From assembly GCA_963920705.1 (NCBI GenBank), contig OY987237.1:15034601-15098600 (forward strand): DNA of 64,000 nt, read 5' to 3'. Of the stretch, positions 1-11,799 are shown piece after piece. How positions within the stretch are numbered: position 1 is the first letter of the stretch; the number at the start of each line of letters is the position of its first letter. The stretch is from Odiellus spinosus (taxonomy: Eukaryota > Arthropoda > Arachnida > Opiliones > Phalangiidae). The notes under the pieces were generated by a model, which did no database searches, had not been told where the DNA came from, and saw nothing but the letters and a program-made list of their open reading frames with translations. Made by a program: the position numbers and the translations under genes.

Positions 1-292
1 GATTTTCCCCTGACCTTTTGGGGTCATTTTCAAATTCCCTATCTTTTGGGGTCATTTACAAATTCCTTATCTTTTGGGGTCATTTTCAAATTCCCTGATT
101 TTCTCCTGACCTTGTAGGCTCATTTTCAAATTCGCTGATTTTCCCCTGACCTTGTAGGCTCATTTTCAAATTCGCTGATTTTCCCCTAACCTTTTGGGGG
201 CTCATTTCCAAATTCCGTGACTTTTCCTTGACCCTTTGGGCTTATTTTCAAATTCCCTGACACTTCCCTGACCTTTTACAGTTCGTTTCCAA
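1..292. repeat. Tandem array of a TTCCCTGA/GACCTTTTGGG module
   Basis: Irregular tandem repeat of roughly 40-46 bp built on ATTTTCAAATTCCCTGATTT and CCCCTGACCTTTTGGGGTC. The same motif forms the subterminal part of the D elements at 3375-3695, 11881-12248 and 47186-47547, so this array looks like an expansion of a D-element end. It is cut by the window edge. Confidence 0.8.
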
Positions 293-1506
293 ATTAATCG
301 CGAGGATTGAATAAACGGAGCAATATTTAAAAATTCCTTTATATTGTTTCATAGATTGTCAGGTAGGGCATAAAAGCGTACACGTAGGTACATGATGTAG
401 TAGAGTACACGACGTGAACCACACCCATACCCTATTCTCGTACGAATGTCACGATTTCGTGACAGATTGTCCCCCGAGCGCACGAAGGCGCCCTCGATAA
501 AGGTTCGCCCACTTTAATTTAACGTTATTTTGATAATGTAGTCTTCTAAAAATATTATGAGTCTCCGGCGGATTAAAGGTACAGTGAAATCAAAGGATTT
601 TTATTGAAGAAATTCAAGTTTGTAAAGAGATTTAAGGTTTATATTAAAGTAGTTTTCATTGAAATATCCCCTAAACGGGGTTTTAAATTAAAACTTCCCT
701 AAGCCTAACTTTAAATCGGTATGCGACTTATCTCTACTATTAAGCGGAGAATTTTTAGTGATTTAATATGCTTATATTAACACTCTAATTCTGCGAAGTT
801 ACATGTTCCCTTAATCCCTTAAATTGTGCAAAGTCATTAACTAAACCGACACGTTATGGCCTATATGCATGGAGAAAGATTTAGTCGGAGATTTCAACAA
901 GTAGAAGACTTAATAAGCCCCTCTTTCTACCTCTGAAAAACCAAAACATGGCGATATAGTACCTACACACTGAGTTCCGAAAATCTAATTCGTTTCTATG
1001 ATAACTGGTAGTGTTATGAAAAACGCGATTTAGATGTTAGATTAATGGTAAAGCACTCACATTCAGTAATAATTTACGCGTTTAACACGTAAATCAGACA
1101 CGTAAGTATGTTTTAACTAAATCTGAAAATGGTTATAGTTATAATATATATATAATACTAAAAAATGTCTAGTTAGTGGGTTTATCTTCATTATATTTGA
1201 ATCGCGTGATTATTTTTTAGACTAATTAGCGTAACCCAATTTTAATATTAAGTATTAATATGTAAATTAATTTATTTTAATTAACTTTCTAATTACGCCA
1301 CAAATTACGATCACAAAACACAAAGAAAATAAAATTCGTCTCATGCACTCACCCAAATTATGGAATAGCAGTTCCATAATGATGTTATTTCAATTCTGGC
1401 CTTTTTCTGATATCAAAGCAAAGTCTGTCAATGAAAAAAAATTCAAAATAAATCTTTTGCTTAAAACGTATTATAACGTATGATAGAAATTGGCTTAGTT
1501 GTATCG
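293..1506. other. Gene-free AT-rich stretch
   Basis: I see no coding exon, RNA gene or clear repeat here. The sequence is AT-rich, with a slightly GC-richer patch near 360-520. Confidence 0.5.
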
Positions 1507-1513
1507 CTATTAT

Positions 1514-1851
1514 CAGAAGTCGATGAAACCCTCCTTTGAAGTCTATTACTCCCGGGTCTTGTCTACCCCTCTCTGTATGGGTTATTCTCAAAAGGAGCGA
1601 TTTGTACGCCTCCTAACGGTAGATATTTTCGGAGCGGGAGTTCGTCGAGCGAATATCTCTAGCAGCCTCAGAGTTCGTCCAAAAAAACGTCGTCGTTCGT
1701 GGAGAGAGAGAATTTCCAATTTTCCGTAGACAGGGGGGATGAAGTAGGACCCCTTCTAACTCGTAAAATTGGGAATTTTACCCATACAGAGAGGAGCGCC
1801 ATATGGAACATTGGAGTAGTAGACTTCAAAGGAGGGTTTCATCGGCTTCTG
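1514..1851 (+). mobile_element. Family A MITE, copy 1
   Basis: A 338-bp element with inverted ends, opening CAGAAGTCGATGAAACCC and closing GGGTTTCATCGGCTTCTG. It is flanked by a perfect 7-bp target duplication, CTATTAT (1507-1513 and 1852-1858). Inside the ends is a second inverted pair, CCTCTCTGTATGGGT and ACCCATACAGAGAGG. No transposase is encoded, so the element is non-autonomous. The superfamily is not assigned, because 7-bp duplications are uncommon. Confidence 0.9.
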
Positions 1852-1858
1852 CTATTAT

Positions 1859-2588
1859 ACAAAATAAAATTTAATTATTCTTATATTGGATACGTAGATT
1901 TCAAAAATAGTAAAATGTATCCAATATTTTCCAATACCTCTATGAAAAATTAATTGAATTTTGCAAAATTAATCTCGGCTCGACGGAGAATAATATCAAT
2001 ATATTCAGTTATTAGATTTTGCGCATTCCATTTCGCAATTTTTAAAACCTAAAGAATGCAAAAAGGACGTAAGTACATCACACTAGCCTAAATAAATCGA
2101 TTTGAAACGATAAAAATCAACCGATAATCAAATCACCCAGAATCGACATAAATCGATTTCATCTGTTGGTTATTTGAAACTGGTTCCCGAGCCAGTTTTT
2201 AGAGAAACAGATTTTTTTTTCTTGCCCAGAGGAATTCATATAAAAATATAGGAACTTATTGCATTCCGGACTAATAGCCCAGCCCTCAACGCGTAACAAA
2301 ACGAGTTACATTTGGAACCCGTGAAAAACCCATCATGTAATTTCAATTTTAAATACTTAAAGGTGAAATTAAGAAAGCGTATCAATCTTATCTTTATTAA
2401 CAACGAACCCTGGCATTCATCAGCTTCCTCTAACGGCAAACAGTGCGGCTAAAACTATAAGAACTATCAAAACCACGAACGTGTTTAAAGAATAGGTGGA
2501 TTCACGAGTGGTTAAAATTGTTAGTTCTACTTTTACCAGCAATATTTGCCTTTAGAGGACGATTATGAACGCCAGGTTTGGATATTAA
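1859..2588. other. Gene-free stretch with a short dispersed repeat
   Basis: No coding evidence. About 55 bp at 2404-2458 (beginning near CCTGGCATTCATCAGCTTCC) recurs in diverged form at 6713-6765, so it is a dispersed repeat remnant. The rest is AT-rich and unremarkable. Confidence 0.5.
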
Positions 2589-2595
2589 TCTTTAT

Positions 2596-2930
2596 CAGAA
2601 GCCGATGAAACCCTCCTTTGAAGTCTCCTACCTATGTTCCATATAGCGCTCTTCTCTGTATGGGTAAAATTCACAATTTTACGAGATCGGAGGGGTCCTA
2701 CTTCATCCCCCCTGTCTACGGAAAATTGGAAATTCTCTCTCTCCACAAACGACGACGTTTTTTGGACGAACTCCGAGGCTGCTAGAGATATTCGCTCGAC
2801 GAGCTCTCGCTCCGAAAACATCTACCGTTAGGAGGCGTACGAATCGCGCCTTTTGAGAATAACCCATACAGAGAGGGGTAGACAAGACCAGGGAGTAATA
2901 GACTTCAAAGGAGGGTTTCATCGGCTTCTG
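2596..2930 (-). mobile_element. Family A MITE, copy 2
   Basis: Complete copy in reverse orientation to copy 1, 335 bp, with CAGAAGCCGATGAAACCC at the left and its inverse at the right. The 7-bp duplication TCTTTAT is perfect at 2589-2595 and 2931-2937. Confidence 0.9.
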
Positions 2931-3374
2931 TCTTTATGTATTAATATTAGGATTGTTAACAATCATAGGCCATTTTTGTTATAAATTTAATTAGAAATTC
3001 AAAAACGTACTAAGATGACATACTAAGTTTTACTTTTTCAAGATAAAAAAAAATAACATTCTGGTTTGATTAAATCTCTCAACAATAGAAACCAATTTTA
3101 GGACTACAAATAAAAAAAAGGGATTTTTTTATTATTTTTTTCTTCAATCATCGAATATTGTCGTATTTTTTCCTACTAGTTTTGGCTCTCAAGCGCATAA
3201 GGTTGCCTTGATTGTATTTCGACAAAAGACCAGCCCTAAATCTATTTTTTTTATTTTTTATTCCCAGATTTCATTTTCACTCAAAATGTAGTAACACAAG
3301 TTAAATAAGTTTATAAGTATGACTAATGCGTTACAAAAATATTAAAATTAGGAGATACTAATTAACTTTTAATT

Positions 3375-3695
3375 CAGGGTTGCCACAGTTTTTTCAGATT
3401 CAAAACGGCAGGTTTTTCCCTGACCTTTTCCAACGATTTTCCCTGACCCAATTTTTAACCATTTATTTTTTATATTATTTTGCAATCGCGTTCGCCAAAC
3501 ATTTTGAACGCGTATCTTTGTTCTAATCTATACAACTGACACGGTCAGCTTCAAATATTTTCCGCGGATAATGATTGGAATTTCCTGGCTTTAAATTCCC
3601 TGACTTTTTAAAATATCTTAAAATTCCGTGATTTTTTGGGCTCATTTTCAAATTCCCTGACTTTTCCCTATTTTCCCTGACCAGTGGTAACCCTC
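3375..3695 (+). mobile_element. Family D element, copy 1
   Basis: Begins CAGGGTTGCCAC and ends GTGGTAACCCT, imperfect inverted ends. The subterminal parts are rich in TTCCCTGACTTTT, and the middle matches D copies at 11881 and 47186 (shared words include CGTATCTTTGTTCTAATCTA). The ends resemble those of hAT-type elements, but no 8-bp duplication is visible at this copy. No protein is encoded. Confidence 0.7.
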
Positions 3696-4821
3696 TTTAA
3701 GAAAGCTTAGTACTTTGTAAATTCCTTGCAGCTCTTATGTCAAAATCACGACTTTAAATTAGATTTAGAAGCGGATTTAATTGGGAAAGTCAAACTTGCT
3801 GCCTGGAATTTGTTACTTATGAAATTGAAATTTAAGGCTTCACTACCGGTCCTAATAAAATAAAATAAAAATGGCAAAGAGGGGTCGAACGACGACGGTC
3901 TTCTCCGAAATCTAATTTTCTCTGAAAGAATTAGTATCCCAAAGAAAAGAAGAAACAGAATATCCATAGAGACGAAAAATTGGAAGAACTAAAACAAAAA
4001 TTAATTCCAAATTTCATCGCCTTTTTTTTTTTTGTTTCATTTTTAAATTCAGTTGAGCTGAAACTAATAATAATTTACGTTCAAAAGTTATGAAAATTGT
4101 ATCATATCTTGGAAATCACGTAATATACCATTAATATTTCTAAATGATTTTTAAAGTTAGACTGTCACCTTGTTTCACGAGCTCCAATAGAATTTGAGCA
4201 AGTTTTTCGTTAAAAAAACGATTCCAATTATATTTTTTAAATTTTTTACAATCGTTACCTATTTTTTTATGGTCGCGTCGCTATTATAAAGCCTTCAGTT
4301 GATTCTCAAAAGTTTTGTCACGTGATATAGGATGGGTCGCGCGGTCTTGTTCGTGAAAGTACTTAATCCATAAAATCATAACTTTGGTACGAAAATTAAC
4401 TTGGATTTTCTTGAAAGGTGTAAAATTTAACGACTTTTTAACAGAATGAAAAAACTAAAAAACATCATGTGTAATAATATTCTTTGATAAAACGCCTAAA
4501 TGGTTGCTTTTCCTGGAACACCGATGCTCAGAGGTTGGAACACTTTTACAGGGGTTAGATTGAAAATACATTTCGTTGTTAAACTCCTAAATGGTAGCTT
4601 CTATTGAATTATAGCGAAATTTATAAAATATTCGTATAAAAAACCACTGTTTCACATTAAAAAGATACGATTCGCGGGTTAAGTTTGCAACTGCACAAAT
4701 TTTTGGAATTTTTCCATTTTATTTTTGCGTCAAACATAAATAAGCAGACGTCGTGTTTATGAATTTCCCTCTAAATTCGCGAGCTTAACAAGGCCCGAAT
4801 CAAGTCAGTTTGCGTGTCATC
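3696..4821. other. Gene-free AT-rich stretch
   Basis: No coding exon, RNA or repeat structure recognised. There is a short GC-richer patch at about 4315-4355. Confidence 0.45.
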
Positions 4822-5121
4822 TTAAAGGGAGAATGCAACCTAAGAACGAGTGTTTTTTTTTTTATCGATTCCTTATCGTTTAAATAGGCCTAATCCAACA
4901 GTAAACAAAATTACAAACAAATATTAAACTAGAAATGAATTTAAAACTTGCCATTAAAATAGGCTTAGCTGGATTCATGGTTTTCACGCATTCCCCATCG
5001 ATCAATGTCATTGTTCGTTAATCCCTAGTTTAATATTTGTTTGTACTGGTGGATTAGGCATATTTAAACGATAATGAATGAATAAAAAAAAATCACTTGT
5101 TGAGCCGCGTTCTCCCATTAA
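4822..5121 (+). mobile_element. Family B palindromic TTAA MITE, copy 1
   Basis: Bounded by TTAA (4822-4825 and 5118-5121), with inverted ends starting AGGGAGAATGCAACCT. The arms share CGATTCCTTATCGTTTAAAT and AATATTAAACTAGAAAT with the other B copies and pair with one another, so the element is largely a fold-back. A TTAA target is typical of piggyBac- or Kolobok-like transposases, but none is encoded here. The right arm is diverged. Confidence 0.8.
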
Positions 5122-5738
5122 AGACTATATTAATTAAATTATTTTTAATATTAATTTATAGATTTTATTTTTATTTAAATTATAAGAATTCAATACTAAA
5201 ATTATTATTTAATTTAATTATCCCTTTAATGTTATTCAGAACTCTAAATCTTACGTTCTTATCACAAATGGGACTAAGAAAATATTTTATATATGCCTAA
5301 CCTTTTCCCGCCTTTTCATAAATTCAATTGGAGTAATGAATATGACACGAAAAGCCACTTAAAAGTCCAAGAGTCCTTCCTATATCAAGTTTAAATTTTA
5401 AAAGACGCCTAGAGTATAGATCGTAGAATTCTATCAAAACTCGAGAGACAAAAATATTTTTCCTAAACCACTTTCTTCGCGTCTTTCGGCTTTTTCCAAG
5501 AATATACTCGAAAAAGTCTAACGTTCTTACCCTATTTTCACGGCGTATTTTTGAAGGGAAACTTAGAGCTAAAATTAAATAGAGTTTGAATTTATTTTCC
5601 AGAATTTTAAAATAATTTTTACACACGTTTTTGGTAAATTTTGATTAAAAGTAAATATTAAAATAATAGGCCCAAGATCTCGGGCATCAAACAACACTTG
5701 AAGGCTCAAATAATATGATTGGCCAGAATTTTTATTTA
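5122..5738. other. Gene-free AT-rich stretch
   Basis: Nothing recognised. The open frames present are short and AT-driven. Confidence 0.4.
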
Positions 5739-5745
5739 CTTTTAT

Positions 5746-6081
5746 CAAAGCCGATGAAACCCTCCTTTGAAGTCTACTACTCCAATGTTCCATATAGCGC
5801 TCCTCTCTGTATGGGTAAAATTCCCAATTTTACGAGTTAGAAGGGGTCCTACTTCATCCCCCCTGTCTATGGAAAATTGGAAATTCTCTCTCTCCACAAA
5901 CGACGACGTTTTTTGGACGAACTCCAAGGCTGCTAGAGATATTCGCTCGACGAGCTCCCGCTCCGAAAACATCTACCGTTAGGAGGCGTACGAATCGCGC
6001 CTTTTGAGAATAACCCATACAGAGAGGGGTAGACAAGACCCGGGAGTAATAGACTTCAAAGGAGGGTTTCATCGGCTTCTG
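5746..6081 (-). mobile_element. Family A MITE, copy 3
   Basis: Complete copy in minus orientation. The first few bases of the left end are altered (CAAAGCCG instead of CAGAAGCCG). The flanking 7-mers CTTTTAT (5739-5745) and ATTCTAT (6082-6088) agree at five of seven positions, so this looks like an older insertion than its relatives. Confidence 0.85.
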
Positions 6082-6088
6082 ATTCTAT

Positions 6089-7910
6089 TAAAACGCCTGG
6101 GTTGAGGATTTCTTTAGAAACTTCAAAAGAAAAATGTCAAAAATATGTAGGTCATGTTTTCCGATATATGACGTAATTTATTTCTGGATAAAGTATTTTT
6201 TAAAATTGGGGTAATTTTTGGGCTTTTGCTCGATTTCTATCGAGTGGCGAAACCGAATTTTATAATTTAAATTAATAAAATTTGGTGACTACGTGATAAG
6301 AAAATATATTTCAATCTCCCTTCGAATAAAATAAAGTTGAACTTCTACGAAGCTGAGATCCAAGTTTGTCCTAAGGGTCTCCTTTAAATTTTTTATCTAC
6401 GATGCAACTTCTCTGGAACTTTCTTTATCTTTTGAGCAGTGTTATATTTTGTAAAAAAAATCTTTGTCTTTGGTATTTATGGAAAATTGTCTTATAGATG
6501 AAATCCCTTCATTTTTATTTTTATTTTTAGATCTCCCGGGGATGGACGTAACATTTCCCGGGGATGGACGTAACATTTCAAGGCGAGCCGATTTACGCAA
6601 CAGAATATTAAAGCATCCTCGAGTCAATAGGGTTCAATAGGATTCAAAAGAATCTAAAAGTATTTAGTCCAACGGAGGAAAACTGCTCGGAATAGGCTAA
6701 AGATGAATTATAAAACCTGGCGTTCATAAGCTTCCTATAACGGAAAACAGGGCGGCCAAAATATAATGTTATTCATATTTTGTCTTACGAAATCTTAATA
6801 GAATAAATCTTCATCTATTAATAGTAGAACCTGAAATGGAATTAGGCTTAACGATAGCTCAAATTTGTAAATTAACTTTAAATTAATTAGACGCGTTATT
6901 TGTTTAGTTTTAATGTTTGTACGTAAATATTTAACGTTCGTAATCTTCATTATCCCTTTAAAACGACCAGATATTAGGCAAATCTATGTTCTACATTGTG
7001 CCGAAAAAATAATGATGACAAAAAATTTGCATACCTACTGAGTAATTTACTTATGGTTCTATTCTCGGACGAACCAAATCAAGCGAACACTAAAATTCAA
7101 AGCGGGGGTGCTCAATATACTGCCAGATACGTCGGCTTTGTTTTAAAAAAGTCGATTTTAAACGAATGGCCAGAATAAAGGAAGCAGTCAGAAAGAAATT
7201 TCTAAAGAAAAAGTTTGAAAAGAGAACTATATTTAAATTACAATCTTAGAAAGGTATGCAAATTCCAGTAGAAAACGAGTTCTCCGTGGAAATTTAAGAC
7301 CATTATAAGATGGTAACATCGTATTTTCCCTTTGTTTTTATGCAAATGAATGTTTTTTGAAAAGATCGCGCGGGAGAAGGGGAAATTTACGATTTTTATG
7401 TACTTGACCACTTTGTCTTTGTCTCTATTGATAAAACTAGGCGTATGGATACATTACGTTACTTTCGTATGGAAATAAAGTAGTACGGATAAACTCTCGA
7501 CTATTGTAATATCAGATCGACCTAGTTTTCAGCTCGTAGAAAGCGATAATTAAACATTAGCCTTGTTAGGTATTGAAGTTTGATATTGGTATTAACATGA
7601 CAATACACCATCGTTTCTTTCTGAGCTTTGGGAGGTTTGGTTCCTTTCAAATTTACTCGATGAAAAGAGCTAAGAGGGAAGCATTAGGGATATAGGACCT
7701 ATATCAGGGAAGAGTAAGACACTGGGGTTTACTAAATTGGTCTAATCGAATTTCCGAGTCACGTATGAGACAATACCGACGTTGAAAGGAATAGTCTCGG
7801 AGGTTAGACAAAGTCGAAATAATCTCAAACATAGCCCAATATTTAAATTTAATTTATGTTAAATGTCTAACTTGCATGATTACGTCACTTTCAAAGGGAG
7901 GGTAGTATCA
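6089..7910. other. Gene-free stretch with a perfect 22-bp tandem duplication
   Basis: No supported gene. CCCGGGGATGGACGTAACAT plus two bases occurs twice back to back at 6535-6556 and 6557-6578, without mismatch. A 50-bp remnant at 6713-6765 matches 2404-2458. The remaining sequence shows nothing recognisable. Confidence 0.5.
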
Positions 7911-8133
7911 TTAAAGGGAGAATGCAACTTAACAAGTGATTTTTTATCGATTCCATATCGTTTAAATAGGCCTAATTAACTAAAGGTATATTTTACAAAC
8001 AAATATTAAATTATAAATAAATTTAAAATTTACCATCAAAACAGGCTTAGCTGGATCCATGGAGATCCCGAAGTTCTCATATTCATTGGTTGCTAGTCCT
8101 TTTATGGGGAGCTAAGCCTATTTTGATGGTATT
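7911..8133 (+). mobile_element. Family B TTAA MITE, copy 2, right arm truncated
   Basis: Starts TTAAAGGGAGAATGCAACTT and continues with the B left arm and the AGGCTTAGCTGGATCCATGG centre. It then runs into the inverse arm (TAAGCCTATTTTGATGGT) and stops, with no right terminal repeat. The centre is the same variant as the fragment at 49304-49437. Confidence 0.75.
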
Positions 8134-8329
8134 TGATTACGTTTATTGGATATGCTAGGAATAATAAGAGAAATTTATTTGATATAAAACGTATAAGATA
8201 ATGAAAACCCGCCTCTTCTTTCCTACTTATGAACTATAGCAAAGTTCACAATTTGAAACGTTCAAATCCACATTTAAAAGCAAATAATTAAATATTTAAA
8301 CAAAATATCTCTACAATTAACCCCAAGAT

Positions 8330-8393
8330 ATTTAATTTTGACTTTTTCAAAACGGTTAAAACCGGTTTCAAAGTTTCTAATGTGAACGCGGGT
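8330..8393. mobile_element. Family E element end
   Basis: Matches the inverse of the left end of the complete E element at 23424-23606 (shared TCAAAACGGTTAAAA followed by AATGTGAACGC). The match ends exactly where the 22-bp array begins. Confidence 0.6.
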
Positions 8394-8765
8394 TGTGACG
8401 CGCATTCACGCGGGTTATGACGCGCATTCACGCGGCTTATGACGCGCATTCACGCGGCTTATGACGCGCATTCACGCGGCTTATGACGCGCATTCACGCG
8501 GCTTCTGACGCGCATTCACGCGGCTTCTGACGCGCATTCACGCGGCTTCTGACGCGCATTCACGCGGCTTCTGACGCGCATTCACGCGGATTATGACGCG
8601 CATCCACGCGGATTATGACGCGCATCCACGCGGATTATGACGCGCATCCACGCGGATTATGACGCGCATTCACGCGGCTTACGACGCGCATCCACGCGGC
8701 TTACGACGCGCATCCACGCGGCTTACGACGCGCATTCATGTGGCTTATGACGCGCATTCACTAAA
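8388..8765. repeat. 22-bp CpG-rich tandem array
   Basis: About 17 copies of ACGCGCATTCACGCGGCTTA plus two bases, with variants in CTT/GAT and ATG/CTG/ACG that fall in blocks. The blocks suggest stepwise local duplication. The array is far richer in G, C and CpG than its surroundings. Its CATTCACGCGGCTT core resembles the E-family terminus at its left edge. Confidence 0.9.
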
Positions 8766-10607
8766 GCCTGTTGATCATTCCCTCTACAAAACGAATTCCT
8801 GGTAAGAGTAAAGTTTTAACGCGATAGTGATACACTAGAGAATGTATAAATTTCGTCTTATCCTATAACTTGATTCAAAGTTAGTTTTAATGACTTTAGT
8901 TGATGGAGAACTTTCAAATTCGTACTTAAAAGTTAAGGGGGAAAAAAATCAATGCCTTTTAATGCAAGCTAAGTAAATTCGCATCCCCCGAAGTATTGAA
9001 TAATAATTAAACGTCGTAGTTCGATCGATAGGAGCCAGGTACGCGTCAGAGTTCGCTTAGTAATAAAGTGATCCCTGCCTTTCTATCAAATATTTTAAAT
9101 CACAGGGCTTGAAAAGTCGATTTCACCATTCGAAATAGTCTGTTAATGTTTAAAAGAGTGTGTAGTGTGAACGTCACTAAAGTGAGTTGCTACGGGAACG
9201 ACATAGCCTCGGTAGACTAAATTATTCTATGATTCTATTTTGGCTGTTTTACACGCCACTGCCACTCTTGAAGGTGCGACGTATAAAAGGCCGGATGACA
9301 AGTAATAGAACAAGACTTTAGGCAGAATCAGTCCAAGTTTTCAGAACTTGAGTTGAGGTACTTAAAGTCCATATGAAAACCTAAATCACTAGTAGAATTT
9401 CCACGAAACAAATAATAATTAAGGAGTAAATAAATTTTTAACTTTAAAAGAATATTGAAATAGGTTAAACAAGGAATCATTGAAGATCTAAATCAAGGCA
9501 TATATTTCAAAGATTTTGAACTTCAATTTCTGTAAACGGAAAATCGGACCAATCAGGAAACTCTTCATTTAATTGAAATTAAAACTTAACCAAATTTTAT
9601 AAATTAATTTATCAACTAAAAAAATTACTACTTAGAGAAGAGTTATCAATTTGAATTATTAGTGTACGTATGTCGAATTTCAGTACAGTGAAAGTACCGA
9701 TTTCTAGAATTACCATAATTTTAGGACCCCTTTTTCCGAAATTAAAAGTACCATTTGTGTTTTTTATTGATTTTCGAAGGATAATTTTCATTCTTTTCCC
9801 ACGATTTTCTTTCCATTTTATCATAATTTATTTTTTCCGAGTTCGTAAGAATCCACGCGAGCTATTCTTTTATTGAAAACCTCGAATGATTCTCATTTTC
9901 CGGAAGATATGTTGGTGTATCTTACGCAAAGAATAATAGCTTTTCTCCTCTCAATCTAAGAAACACACTCAATCAGTTATTGAGAGATCTATTCGAGTAG
10001 TTGTAGTTAATAGAGTACAAAGCTAAAACTGCCTGGTCGAATATAACAGCGTTTTCACCTCTCCTCCAGCTTCGTTTCGTATTGATTCGAAGAAATCGAA
10101 CGGAATAAAACTAGCGACGATAAAAACGTTTGTCTCCGAGATTATCATCCGTTATCGAAAAGGAAAATCAAATGATGGACTGGGTATAACGTTTTTCATC
10201 TCGAGTTTGCACCACGTACGAAAACGGGTTACCCCTAGATCACTTATATATATTAAAGTATAACGTTTATTGGTTTCTTCGCTGTAAAATCAGGTTGGGA
10301 TTTGACTAAATAGTTTCTTTACGAATATAATACGATGGAAAGTAACAAGAGGAATAAATGTTTCCCGCCTTTAGTTGTATTAGCTCTATTTTCCCGGACA
10401 CCAAGCGACAGAATAAGGGGATCTTTTACGAGCTCAGTCGCTTCAAAGATTAAGACACAAGAAAAAGGGGTCTAGAATTTGGAATTGAGTCTCCAATTTC
10501 CGATTTGAGATTGAAATATGATAGTCAATTTTAAACATATATTTAGGGTTCTTTTTATCTACAGTTATAAAGAAGTTTAATCACGCATTATTTCGACTGT
10601 CATACCA
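8766..10607. other. Gene-free stretch with an E-family end
   Basis: No supported gene. At 9111-9180 the sequence matches the right part of the E element (AAAAGTCGATTT ... TAGTGTGAACGT). A TATA box-like site lies at 9282. The rest is AT-rich and unassigned. Confidence 0.45.
9282..9289 (+). promoter_or_regulatory. Possible TATA box
   Basis: TATAAAAG in a locally GC-richer context. An arthropod initiator-like TCAGT occurs at 9328-9332, but the ~48-bp spacing is too long for the usual ~30 bp. No coding exon is recognised downstream, so this is only a suggestive core-promoter match. Confidence 0.2.
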
Positions 10608-10893
10608 AATAAAAACAAAATTTATACAATAAAATCTCAAAATGATAGAATTTATCGGATAAAAAGCTCAAAATTATAGACTTTATCCGATAAAAAGCTT
10701 AAAATTATAGACTTTATCCGATAAAAACCTCAAAATTATAGAATTTATTGGATAAAAAGCTCCAAATTATAAAATTTATCGGATAAAAAAATTAAAAAAA
10801 TTATATAGAATTTATCCGATAAAAATCTCAAAATTATAGAATTTATCGGATAAAAACCTCAAAATTATAGAATTTATCCAATAAAAAGCTCAA
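10608..10893. repeat. 31-bp AT-rich tandem array
   Basis: About eight copies of a unit reading AATTATAGAATTTATCGGAT followed by AAAAACCTCAA, with substitutions between copies (CCGAT and CGGAT alternate). No coding role is seen. Confidence 0.85.
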
Positions 10894-11799
10894 AATTAAT
10901 AATTAATAATTCGATGTATTGTGAATATAAGTGTACAATTAACCGCAAGGTTAATTAATACGATTCAACAGAATAAAATATTAAAATTCAACTAATGACT
11001 TTTGACTTGTTTCATTACTTTATGTTCCCTTTAAATTCGAAGTAATTAACAGCAAATAAGGTGTGTATACTAAGTCAGCAATATAAATGGTTTTCAACGT
11101 TCAGTGCACCTTTTTTCTACACGAAAACTTCGCGAGAGAGTATTGGTGCGTAAATGCGATGGTAAAATGCCCAAACTGTACCAACTGCCAAAATTGTAAA
11201 TGAAGAAACTAGCCCTTATCGAAAGAAAGAAAAATGCCCCTAGAGTCCAAGAGAACGCGCCAATCGCGGAACGAATAATAGATGAACGAAACTCTTTCAA
11301 AAGCCGAACTAAACCTGGTTCTACAGTTACACTTGTCAGCGCGTACGAAACCTAGAGTGACTTCAATCCCAAACAATCTAACCACATAGAGCTTGAAGGT
11401 AAGTTAGATTTGCGCTGAAAACTAAAGCCGACTCTTACTCCCAAGGCTGATTCAAACGGTACTTAATTAAATATGACAGTTCTTGGCAACAGGCATCTCC
11501 CAGGATATCATCCTCTTTCGAACAGGCATCAGAAAGGAATGAAGATAATAGAAGGAGATGAGTATGTAACAGGACTGCTAAATACACTCTATGAAGGCTT
11601 TAACCTTTAACCTTATTCAAACTAATTCAAAGAAAGAATAGTCTTGTTTACCAGCAATGTGTAAAATAAAGTAACCTTTTTGGGAAATTTGACGCCAAAC
11701 TCAATTTTTCCTAGAATTAACTATATTTTATTAATGGTTACCTACTGTCCTATACGTAAAAGCAAGAGAAAAGTGCGCATAACATTAATAACATATTCC
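10894..11799. other. Gene-free stretch
   Basis: No supported exon or RNA gene. 11094-11300 is somewhat GC-richer and open on the minus strand for 68 codons, but it shows no family resemblance or splice support. Confidence 0.4.

Noticed and set aside
6996-7178. 60-codon plus-strand frame (contains SDEPNQANTKIQSGGAQYTA)
   Set aside because: Looks somewhat protein-like, but no acceptor, donor or family match could be defined.
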